Source: Rhynchopus euleeides (taxonomy: Eukaryota; Euglenozoa; Diplonemea; Diplonemida; Diplonemidae). Taken from it: a DNA stretch of 64,000 nucleotides. The translations under genes were made by a program, and so were the position numbers. The stretch spans positions 1,178,001-1,242,000 of the forward strand of contig OY723263.1 of NCBI GenBank assembly GCA_963210315.1, written 5' to 3'. This document shows, piece after piece, positions 54,099 to 63,190 of the stretch. A model generated the notes under the pieces. That model ran no database searches and was not told the DNA's origin. It was given only the letters and a program-made list of their open reading frames with translations. Numbering within the stretch: position 1 is the stretch's first letter; every line of letters starts with the position of its first letter.

Positions 54099-55181
54099 TC
54101 ACTTCACCCCTTTCGGCGGGGTCAGGGATTTATGCCGGTTCAGGGATGCGGGTGCGGTTACCTTCTTTGTGGGATAGAGGACGTGCTGATAGCCAATACG
54201 TGGCCGCGGTAGAGAACAGGCAGGGGCAGCATCGACCCCACTGCTGGGCGACGCCCCTCTGCGGGGTGTGCCTGCGCTGCTGGCAGAACCCGGGCCAAAC
54301 ATGCCTGATCGGAAGACCCACTGGTTCGGAGTCGTGAAGTCATCTGCGGTCTCATTGTGCAGGCGGGTGTAGGACTCCAGCAGCGCCCTCTGCCGCGCCT
54401 CGGTCTCACTCCGCCGCTTCCGGCGCTCGTCATCCCTCGACACGCTGCTGTCCTTGCCGGGGGTTGCTGTCCCCGTCGACGCAGCACGCCCACTCCCCTG
54501 CCTCTGCGGCGTCAGCACCGGTGCAGGCGTCCTGCTGCTCTCGTTGCTGTTGCTCCGCATCCGCGGCGTGCCTCCTGCACGCGGGGGCGATGTCGACGGC
54601 GAGGTGGACCTGCTCTTCGCACTGTACCCACCAGAGTGCCTCCGCACCTGGCGCTGCGCGCTGTGCGTGCTGGGAGGCGGGCAGGCACCCTCGCGCTCCT
54701 TCTCCCGCGTGCGCTGCTTGGGGGGGGTGGTCAGTGCGGTGCTGCTCTGCAGCGCACTCACGCGTGCCTCCAACGTGGCAATAGTGCGGTCCTTCTCGCT
54801 GCACACCCTGCTGAGGTTGTCAAAGTCGCCTTGCAGCGCCCTGTAGCGCTGCAGGAGGGCTGCCATCAGATTCTGCACCTGCATGAGCTGCCGTGTGCCG
54901 ATGGCACCCACCTTCTTCTGCTGGGGGGCAGCCCCTTGCGGCGGGGTGGCCTTCCCCCTGTCCCGGTTGGGCAGCGCATCCTCCTTGTCCTGCTCCAGGT
55001 GTGCGAAGTGCTCCAGCGTGCTCATCAGCAGGTGCTTGTCGCTGCTGTCCCCCTCCTTCAGGCTCCGCACCAAAGGGCCCAGGTCGGTGTGCACCGCTGC
55101 CGCCAGGACCTCGGGGACAACACGCTCATCCTTAAAATCCAAGCTCTTGATCACCCGAATGATGTCCTCTCCAGTGGACAT
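54099..55181 (-). CDS. 360-residue coiled-coil protein, unknown function
   Basis: Single exon, ATG 55181. The first 75 residues are helical (EDIIRVIKSLDFKDERVVPE). A coiled coil with LMQVQNLMAALLQRYRALQG and DNLSRVCSEKDRTIATLEAR spans about 95-155. A Ser/Arg/Pro-rich, basic region follows (about 160-250). A conserved-looking segment has RQRALLESYTRLHNETADDF and WVFRSGMFGPGS (about 265-305), ending near KSLTPPKGVK. No enzyme motif. The basic Ser/Pro-rich centre and coil would suit a microtubule- or basal-body-associated protein, but this is not shown. Confidence 0.8.
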   Translation of the reverse strand: MSTGEDIIRVIKSLDFKDERVVPEVLAAAVHTDLGPLVRSLKEGDSSDKHLLMSTLEHFAHLEQDKEDALPNRDRGKATPPQGAAPQQKKVGAIGTRQLMQVQNLMAALLQRYRALQGDFDNLSRVCSEKDRTIATLEARVSALQSSTALTTPPKQRTREKEREGACPPPSTHSAQRQVRRHSGGYSAKSRSTSPSTSPPRAGGTPRMRSNSNESSRTPAPVLTPQRQGSGRAASTGTATPGKDSSVSRDDERRKRRSETEARQRALLESYTRLHNETADDFTTPNQWVFRSGMFGPGSASSAGTPRRGASPSSGVDAAPACSLPRPRIGYQHVLYPTKKVTAPASLNRHKSLTPPKGVK

Positions 55182-55718
55182 GGCACCAACCCCCGTGTAA
55201 ACCTGAAGGTGCCCTGATATTCATTTGGCTGACGTGGGTGCAGGCATTATGTAGGCAGTGATGGTCCAGGGTGAGGGACCTCTAACCTTCTTTCAACTCA
55301 CAGGTCGCGACTGTGACATCGTGAGGGGGTGAACCTTCTGTGCTGTGGCAGGGTCCACGATGGGAGTGGGGTGGGGTGGGGACAACCCTCCTCTGCGTTC
55401 TACGAATAATATTCTTTCGTACGGATGAAGCTCTCCTCCAGACAAAACAACACACACCCACCCACCCACCCACCTCCATCCAGAGGTCGTTGCGCGGCGC
55501 GACGCGTCTGCTCTCTATTGCCCACACACGGCACAACACTCACACCAGCAAGAGAGAACCGACCAAGGGGATCATCCCCTCCCGCCTCACAGAGTACGTC
55601 TGCCCACCTGCCAGGCAAGAGAACGAAGGCTGTGGCGATCACCCCACCCTACACACACTCACACACTGAGGCAGATATGCTGTATCTACCTACCCCCCCC
55701 CCCCGACCTGACGGCCGC
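55182..55718. other. Intergenic, no gene seen
   Basis: About 540 bases. A C-run at 55694-55704 on the plus strand is an exception to the usual orientation. Confidence 0.5.
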
Positions 55719-57039
55719 CTATGACGGCAGTGGCCCGACCGCATGGTGGTTGCGGCCTCTGATGGGGTGCTGCATGGGCCAGGGCCCGATGCCACCCTCG
55801 TGCCCGTCGAACATAGTGCTCTCACTCTTGTTCTCGTACAGGGTCCACAGGCGGTACCTTTGTGCGGTGGAGGCGGGGACGACACGCATGGCGTCAGGGT
55901 TGTTGGTAAGCATCCCACCAGAGTAGTTGGGCCCGACACGTGTGCCGTAGTAGTTGACACCGTGCTGGCCAGCCATGAAGTAGGGGTGCTTCCCGAAGGA
56001 CATAAGGTGGTTGTCGAGCTGGTTGTGGAGGGACTTCCGCATGACACGGAACTCTGGGTACACTGCAGGGCTGTTCTTGTGCTCGCCGAAGGGGGCGGGG
56101 TGGGAGTTCCAAGCGGACTCGTCCCAACCGGACTCGACCTTGTCGATGTGGCGGCGTGTCGAGGGAAAGATGGGCAGCTTCCACACCGGAGGCGACGGGT
56201 GCCCCTGGGTGAACCGCGAGATGGGCAGCTGAGACAGGTCCAGCTCCTGGATGGTGTAGCTCCTGTCGTGTGCCTTGCACAGCTCCTGCAGCGCGTTGAA
56301 GATGTCGATGCAGTTGCTGTCCCACGTCGCCTTCATCACCTTCGGGTGCCAGTGCTCCTGCCACGACCACGGCAGGATGCCCTGCATTGTGGTGAACAGC
56401 TCTGTCTCAGTGTCGCCATCCTTTGCGGTGATGCGCATCATTGTTGGGCGGGTCCAACCCTCTTGCTTGCACTGGGAGACGGTGTGCAGCTTCCCCATGT
56501 CGTCCAAGCTCCCACTGTAGGGATTGCGGACAACGACATGGCCCGAGCGGTTAACCTGTGATGTGGATATGTGCCGGTCAGATGTCAGTATGTGATGAGG
56601 CGATTCAAAGATAAGCAATCGTGTGATGAGACCAGGGATGTGTTTTTGAAACGGAACAACCACGACTGATACTTGAGGTGAGTGACATTGGGTAGCGTCA
56701 GAAAGGAATACCCACATCATGCAGACGCAGGTCGTGTCGGCCAACATCAGGCCGATGACTGAGGCTGGGCACGTTACATACCAGGACCCAGCCAAGCAGC
56801 TTCCCCTTCCCATGCGCCGCGTACTGGCCAGGGAGGCGCTTCACGCCAGCGAGGCGATCCCTGAGAACCGCCTCGTCCTTCGGCACACGGTAGAAGTCAG
56901 CATTTTGCGGGACAAACCATTTCGGGAAATTCGAGGTGTCCTGTGGGTCGTACCCAAAGTGGCCCTTGTCCGGGCGCACTCCTTCTCGCCACAGTTGTGA
57001 GCTTCGCTGCGACACCCCCGCGGCTCGCCGCGAGAGCAT
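55719..57039 (-). CDS. Probable mitochondrial protein, unknown family
   Basis: Two phase-0 exons, 57039-56782 and 56555-55719, with GTATGT donor and CACAG acceptor; 364 residues. The N-terminus MLSRRAAGVSQRSSQLWREG is Arg/Ser-rich, free of acids and amphipathic, as in mitochondrial presequences. The rest is soluble, rich in Trp, His and Pro (QGILPWSWQEHWHPKVMKAT; GWDESAWNSHPAPFGEHKN; KHPYFMAGQHGVNYYGTR). There is no membrane helix or cofactor motif. It could be an accessory subunit of a respiratory or ribosomal complex; nothing in the sequence decides. The ATG follows CACACACCACCAG with only 8 nt of leader. Confidence 0.8.
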
Positions 57040-57567
57040 TGTGTGGCCTGGTGGTGTGTGGTGTTGCCCGCAAGGCATGGCTCCCCTCCATATACATAGA
57101 CACACAGACATCTCGGTGATGTTGATGCACCCTCGAGCTGCACAGAAGCAGTCGAGGGCCTAAATACTCACCTGCATCACTCTTCAGACCTTGGGGGGGA
57201 TCTGCTAGATGCCACCACGCAACATGGTGTCATCCTCCTCCCGACTGCATACTGAAGGCACACAACGAGCGGAACGCAACACTCCACACTCTGTAACCGC
57301 AAGGATATGGCTGCACTGCATGCAGTGGAGGGCGGGTGGTTCGGGCTGCAGGATTATAGCAATAGTCGGTGGTGTGCGGGGGTGCACCGCACCGAAGTGT
57401 TGTGGTGCGAGCGTGAGACTGGGTGTCTTTCCACGGGGCTAGAGGCGGACATGCGTGTTTCCCACCGACTGCCTCTCAGGGGTAGTCGTGGGGAAAACAG
57501 CGCCAGGATTAGGGCAGGCTGCCACCGGACTGGCAAGAATCTAAGCACGGCAAGCATCCTCACAACA

Positions 57568-58813
57568 TCACGGGGCCAGAGGCTCGCCCCACACATAGTC
57601 AGTGGCCGTCTTGAAAGACGCCTGCATGAAGCTGGGAATGTACCCAGCGAGCTTCTCGCGCGCCTTGTCTGCAGGGGGTATGTGGCGTTGGACATCAGAA
57701 CACAACATCCAGTGAGTGATAGCATCACCGAACATAAAAGAACGTTGTATAGAGTGACGTTTGGTATATTTACGACGTTTCAATCAGCACCACACGCTGC
57801 GGAGTGGGTCGCACGCGGGCGCACGGAACTTCGTCAGGGCCTGGCGTCTCCTCCTGCACCTCCCCCCGACGAGACGCTCCACCCAGACCCGAGCTTTGCA
57901 CAGAAATATACCAACCCGCAAAGGAACACCACAGAGGAAGGACATACTAAGAACAGTGCGCACAGTCCGATTCCGCGGAAGCTTGTATCGGTAGCCGAGG
58001 TAACGCCAGCAGATTACCAACATGATGAAGGACTGTGTCGCAGACAGAACAACCTGGAAGAGCTGCTGCACACCCACAAACAGCTCCAGGCAGACTCCTG
58101 CGATCTCCAGGTAGTGCGCAGGAGGGGTCGGCCGGCGTGGCTCCGCCACCGTCGTCGGTGGGTACGTCGCATCGTACGTTGCCATCAAGCCGCGGGACTT
58201 CTGCAGGCCTGACTCCACGGTGCTCAAGAAGGAGCGCAGGGGGAAGAAGATCGGGACGTAATACAGCCCTGCATCTGTCGCTGCAGAGTGCACCTTCATC
58301 TGTCGCTGCAGAGTGCACCTTCGCCATGGAGATCAGGCCGTAGCACGCCAGTGCCCCAACGAGGAAGTAGCAGCTCTCCCCGAGAATGAGGAAGGCCAGG
58401 ACCCACACCAGCAGCTGGCCTGAGGCAGTGGCAGCGACAGCCTTGATGCCTGAGAGAGACAGGTGGGACACCCCCATGTTGCGGACCAAGTATGCGTAGT
58501 GTGCGATGTGCATCACGAGGCACAGCCGGAAGGCGATGTTTCCGACTGTCGGCTGGAGGGCGATCGTCAGCATGTAAACCAGGCTCGCCAGGAGCGCAGC
58601 GCCGTTGCACAGGAAGACAATCATGCCGTAAGTCCGGTCCATCTCCAGGTTGTCAGGCCGAAGCGCCTTCTGCCCCGCATCGCCCAGCGACACGATGATG
58701 CGCTCCCCCTGGCTGCCGACAACGGCCCCCTGGAGGCCGTTGAGCTCAGCATTGCTCAGGCCGTGTGTCGACACCAGGCAGCCTTCCGTTGCTAACGAAA
58801 CAGGCTTGGCCAT
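57568..58813 (-). CDS. Multi-pass membrane protein, possibly TMEM33/Pom33-like, with 25-bp frame-breaking duplication
   Basis: Exons 58813-57948 and 57668-57568 (GTATGT donor, phase 1). The frame is continuous only if 25 nt at 58294-58318 are removed, giving 313 residues. The N-terminus has LNGLQGAVVGSQGERIIVSL followed by KALRPDNLE, a short module I associate with many algal and protist proteins. Four hydrophobic segments follow: MIVFLCNGAALLASLVYML, FRLCLVMHIAHYAYLV, LLVWVLAFLILGESCYFLVG, and after a loop YLEIAGVCLELFVGVQQLF continuing to FIMLVICWRYLGYRYKL. The WRYLGYRY ending recalls the TMEM33/Pom33 family of ER and nuclear-pore membrane proteins. This assignment is weak. Confidence 0.7.
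58272..58321. repeat. 25-bp exact tandem duplication in coding sequence
   Basis: CATCTGTCGCTGCAGAGTGC plus ACCTT is present twice in a row (58272-58296 and 58297-58321). In gene sense the duplicated unit contains AAGGTG, so one copy is bounded by GT and AG (58318 down to 58294). Confidence 0.97.
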
Positions 58814-60182
58814 GGCCCCTCGATAGGCTGTGGGGTATGGTGGTGGAGAAGGTGTGTGAGTTGACGGGGGTTGGGGTGAGGGAGGGGGGCGGGGGGTGCA
58901 AGGGCAGAAGCAGGTGATGTATGGCGCGAGACGGGGGAGGGGGCGGGTGGGGTGGGGGGCTTGCTTCGCAGCAAGGCAAGAGTGTCAAGCTTTTCCTTTG
59001 CGCACCTGTGATTGTATGAGTGTTCATACGAGCGCGACCAAGAGGCATTTTTTACCAACCACCAAAGAAGCACTGAAAGACAGGACCGAAGAACTTCACG
59101 TTGATCACGCAGCTCTGTCTCAAGGATGCTGGGGCACTATGAAGTGAGATGACATCAAGAAGTTCATTCAGGAATTTCCTGAAGCTCGTTTGCCCGAGTG
59201 GAAGTTGTCAGAGAACAGTGCCACCCTGCGACTCTGCGGCCTCCGAACGCAGAGCACACCACAGCCTTCCGTGGTATGCTGTGCCCCGCAAGGACACACA
59301 GGTGGAGAGGTTCTCCCGCTGGCACCAACTCTCAACAAAAAATCCCGATCACAGCGTCCACAGGGAGGCCTCAAGGTAAACCACAATTCAGACAAAAGGC
59401 AAAATAGAGCGACGAAATTATCGTCGTTCATGCACCCCACACTCGAATTGCCAGACAGCCATGAGTGGGCTGGGGTGCTAAGACCTCCAGCCCTTCCCAG
59501 GTGCGATGCAAGTTCGAGGGATGGTATACGCATGCTTGTTGTGCGAGGGTGACGTGGTGTAAAACAAGAAAAGAAGAAACAAGATACGATCGGCTTCATT
59601 TTCAGTCGCAGGCACGCGACTGACGTCACGCGCACACAGAGGGGCAAGCGAGAGCCGCCGCCCCGCTACGCGCACGCGGGGCATGGGTTCGGGATAGGGG
59701 TGACGGTAACAGGAATCCCGGTCCGCGCTATCTTCGAGACTGAGGAACGTGGCCATGAACCAACTCCACACAATAGACAAAGTCACACTAGCCACATGAT
59801 TACGAATGCTCCACCTCAGGAAGGACTTGCGCAAAAAACGATGGGCAGAGGAAGCCTGTTCCCGTCACGTGCGGGAGGGGTAAAAAGATCAACAGAGCAG
59901 GGGATCGCTAACCTGAGGGTGTTTGGGCACGAACCTCTTCCACTGTGGCCAGGCGCTGGAGCTGCGCTCGTTGGGGAGACGGCTGCACTGGCGTAGTGAT
60001 GGCAGCCGTGAGATGGGGGAGAGAAGATGGGGACATGAAGAACAAAAAAATCAGGACAAAAACGGAAACAGCGGGAGGTAGCCTCAACAAGGTAGGTTGT
60101 TAGGCTTCCGTGCACCACACGCTGTCAGCAGCGACGCAGACCGGGCACTCGAGGCAGCACTCACGCTGCCCAGCGGGGCACT
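58814..60182. other. Intergenic, no gene seen
   Basis: About 1.4 kb; G-runs near 58880-58955 lie upstream of the membrane-protein gene. Just below 60183 an out-of-frame cysteine-rich stretch continues from the DUF6748-like gene (60106-60210). Confidence 0.5.
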
Positions 60183-61436
60183 TCAAGCAAGGGGTGCGGT
60201 CACAGCTGCCACAGGGCGGTAGATCTGGTTCACGACAATCCCGGTCCCTGTGCCGTCGAGCCCGGTGGTGGTCTCGAACGTCCCAGCAACAACAACGAAC
60301 ACCCCCTCGGCGATCGTCGTGCGTGCCCACTCCACCATCGCGGCATCCAGCGTCGCGTCGAACCTGACGCCGTCAAGGCTGTCCGACTCGTTCAGGTTCA
60401 GGACAGACAGCGCCACGTTGGGGCACGGGGTCCTGATGCACCGCAGCCCAGTGTCGCGCACACCCACGAACAGCCCCGTCCCTGCAGCCGTGCTTGCCTG
60501 GTCGTGGTCCGTCTCCAAGGTGAACTGCCCCAGCACACCCCAGTTGTCCCACTTCCGCGTCGACAGCACACCCTTGAGCAGGCGTGTCGTGTAGTCCATG
60601 CTGAAGGTCTCCTTCGATGCAATCTCAGCCACGTAGCAACGCTCCGTCTGGGTCCCGTCTGCGCACGTCGTCGTCTTACTGTTCACCAGGCTGACCCAGT
60701 ATCCACCGCAGAGTGGGGCTGCGCACTTGCGGGTGTCCCGCTCAACCTGGAAGTAGCCCGCCTGCTCCAGCACAGGGGTTGCAGCTGCCACAGGGCGGTA
60801 GATCTGGTTCACGACAATCCCGGTCCCTGTGCCGTCGAGCCCGGTGGTGGTCTCGAACGTCCCAGCAACAACAACGAACACCCCCTCGGCGATCGTCGTG
60901 CGTGCCCACTCCACCATCGCGGCATTCAGCGTCGCGTCGAACCTGACGCCGTCAAGGCTGTCCGACTCGTTCAGGTTCAGGACAGACAGCGCCACGTTGG
61001 GGCACGGGGTCCTGATGCACCGCAGCCCAGTGTCGCGCACACCCACGAACAGCCCCGTCCCTGCAGCCGTGCTTGCCTGGTCGTGGTCCGTCTCCAAGGT
61101 GAACTGCCCCAGCACACCCCAGTTGTCCCACTTCCGCGTCGACAGCACACCCTTGAGCAGGCGTGTCGTGTAGTCCATGCTGAAGGTCTCCTTCGATGCA
61201 ATCTCAGCCACGTAGCAACGCTCCGTCTGAGTCCCGTCTGCGCACGTCGTCGTCTTGCTGTTCACCAGGCTGACCCAGTATCCACCGCAGAGTGGGGCTG
61301 CGCACTTGCGGGTGTCCCGCTCAACCTGGAAGTAGCCCTGTGTCTCGAACGCAGGATCTCCCCCAGTGATGATGTTGCAGTTCGCCACCCCACACAGCAA
61401 CAGTGCGGCAGCCGCCACCTTCATTGTCGCACCCAT
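60183..61436 (-). CDS. Secreted protein with two near-identical DUF6748-like units
   Basis: Single exon of 417 residues. Signal peptide MGATMKVAAAALLLCGVANC. Two units of about 185 residues then follow with a 193-residue period. Each begins GYFQVERDTRKCAAPLCGGY, continues TTTCADGTQTERCYVAEIAS, has GVRDTGLRCIRTPCPNVALS and ends TGIVVNQIYRP. The RKCAAPLCGG and CADG...CYVAEI signature fits DUF6748 domains known mainly from bacteria such as myxobacteria (recalled, not searched). The function is unknown; the cysteines suggest a disulfide-rich extracellular fold. The two units differ by about one residue (Asn versus Asp), so the duplication is very recent. The protein ends AAVTAPLA, but another frame stays open and cysteine-rich past the stop. 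Confidence 0.85.
   Translation of the reverse strand: MGATMKVAAAALLLCGVANCNIITGGDPAFETQGYFQVERDTRKCAAPLCGGYWVSLVNSKTTTCADGTQTERCYVAEIASKETFSMDYTTRLLKGVLSTRKWDNWGVLGQFTLETDHDQASTAAGTGLFVGVRDTGLRCIRTPCPNVALSVLNLNESDSLDGVRFDATLNAAMVEWARTTIAEGVFVVVAGTFETTTGLDGTGTGIVVNQIYRPVAAATPVLEQAGYFQVERDTRKCAAPLCGGYWVSLVNSKTTTCADGTQTERCYVAEIASKETFSMDYTTRLLKGVLSTRKWDNWGVLGQFTLETDHDQASTAAGTGLFVGVRDTGLRCIRTPCPNVALSVLNLNESDSLDGVRFDATLDAAMVEWARTTIAEGVFVVVAGTFETTTGLDGTGTGIVVNQIYRPVAAVTAPLA
60204..60759. repeat. Tandem coding repeat, unit 2 (C-terminal)
   Basis: 556 bases matching 60783-61338 with about three visible base differences; offset 579 bases. Confidence 0.95.
60783..61338. repeat. Tandem coding repeat, unit 1 (N-terminal)
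   Basis: Partner of 60204-60759. Confidence 0.95.
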
Positions 61437-62021
61437 CCTCTCTTTTCAAACTAACCTGGAGAAGGGGGATGTGGCGCTGTGGCGTGCAAACATCGCCCTT
61501 GCACTCAAGAGAAATACTCCTGAAGGATCACACACACCACACATCATAGGAGCGCAGCTTTTGTAAGAAGCAAGTTGACCTGGTGCGCGAGATCTGAGGG
61601 GGCCGGTGGGGTGGGGTAGGGGCAACCTGGCACCTCATGCCACCGCTTCATATACCATGCAAAAGCCCACCTCCACGTGCTTGACATGAGCCCAGCCCCA
61701 GCAGCATCTGCCACCACCACCACAACAAACCCTCTATCCCCTGCTGCCTTCAATCGAGCAAGAGTGGTGCCACCCTGGATCTCACGTGTACTTCTCTTAC
61801 TCTGAGGAGGATCCTTGAAATCGGTAGTGGACAGTAGCGGACAGGGCGGACATTTCCTTGTGGAAAAAGTGCCCGAAAAAAAAATTCGAAAAGGTCCCCC
61901 TTACAGAATTAGCCTTTTTTCAAAAAATCGGAAAATTTCGGACCGCAATTTGTACCCAAGAAAGTGCCGAATTTTCGGACTTGGTCCGATTTGAACGATT
62001 TCCGTGCCTCTTGCAACCCCT

Positions 62022-62266
62022 ATGAGGGGCGGCTGCTGTTTCGGGTTCTTCCGGTGGTACATGCTGGGGTGTCAGGACAGGTAATCCTGCTCGCTGTACC
62101 CGGTGATCCCTGACGCAGCCAGGAAGTGGAGAGCCTTGGAACCCTGGTTGAGGCCTGTAACACCCGGCCTTCCTGCCACTTGTGGCATTGTGGAGTGGAG
62201 GTGGTTATGGATAAGGTTCTCTCTCCGTCCGGTCGAGCACAACCGTCCTCTCCAGCCAGGGGTCAT
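62022..62266 (-). mobile_element. LINE 3' fragment, second copy
   Basis: The minus-strand frame 62266-62072 ends ALHFLAASGITGYSEQDYLS, parallel to ALRYLAEAGVTEHGEKDYLN at 26379. The sequence after the stop (GGGGCGGCTGCTGTTTCGGG and TTCTTCCGG in plus sense, near 62024-62052) also matches the first copy (near 26068-26095). It is heavily 5'-truncated. Confidence 0.55.
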
Positions 62267-62387
62267 CTACTTTCCAAACAAGGGCCAGGAACATGCTCAA
62301 ACAAACCAATTGATCAGAAAATCTGGCTTGCCGTGGAATCATTGAGCATTGGGGAGTGGTTTGCCCCCTTGCTGCGTATGACATGTC

Positions 62388-62846
62388 CATTTTTGACGAT
62401 TTTTGGGCAGAATTTGGTGCGTGGGACCTTTCGATTTTCATGATTTTTTTCGGAATTTCGTGGGGACCGGTACCCCATTTGATGGCCAAAAATCTCATTT
62501 CCGAGGCCTGGGAATGGTCGCAGTGGCCTCAGATGTCCAAAAACGTTCAATTGACCTCTCCTCGAAAAAAAATCGAAAGGTCCCCCCTACTGGCACCCCG
62601 GATTAGGACATGTCTCTGGGGGTGTCCGGGGGGCATTTTTGGCCCATTTTTGGCTGGGGAAAATGGGCCATTTTTCACGATTTTTTCGGTTTTTTGTCCG
62701 GACCGGCACCGCATTTGAGGGGCAAAAATCTGATTTCCGAGGCCCGGGAATGGTCGCAGTGGCTTCATTTGGCCAAAAACGTTCAATTTACCCTTCCCCA
62801 AAAAAAAATTCGAAAGGGTCCCCCTACAAATCGCCGGTCTTAGGAA
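62388..62846. repeat. Tandem pair of about 240-bp AT-rich units
   Basis: Both units contain GGACCGG, then CATTTGA, CCAAAAATCTCATTTCCGAG (or close), GGGAATGGTCGCAGTGG, CCAAAAACGTTCAATT and a purine-rich AAAATTCGAAAGG end. A third partial end-match lies at about 61869-61905. Confidence 0.75.
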
Positions 62847-62924
62847 ATTTTTTTTGGGCACCCAGATTTCAAAAATTTTCAAACTATTTTCTGGACCAAA
62901 AATCAAACTATTGAGGTCCTGGCC

Positions 62925-63190
62925 GGACATGTCCGGGGGGGGGGGGGGGTCAAAATTGGATTTCCCGAATTTCCGGGTCCGGACATGTCCGCCCGGACAT
63001 CCGGACACCAGAAAATGTCCGCCCGGACATGTCCGCCCTGTCCGGGGCGGACATTTCTGGATGTCCGGATGTCCGCCCGGACATGTCCGGGCGGGAAATT
63101 CGGGAAATGTCCGGGGGGGGGGGGGGGGGTCAAAATTGGACACGGACATCCGGACACCCGGATTTCCGGTCCGGATATGTCCGCCCTGTC
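62925..63190. repeat. GGACATGTCC palindrome field between direct repeats
   Basis: Two direct copies of a long G-run followed by TCAAAATTGGA (62936-62960 and 63114-63141) enclose a roughly 150-bp imperfect palindrome built of GGACATGTCCG and CCGGACATCC units, flanked by GAATTTCC and GGAAATTC. Confidence 0.85.
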
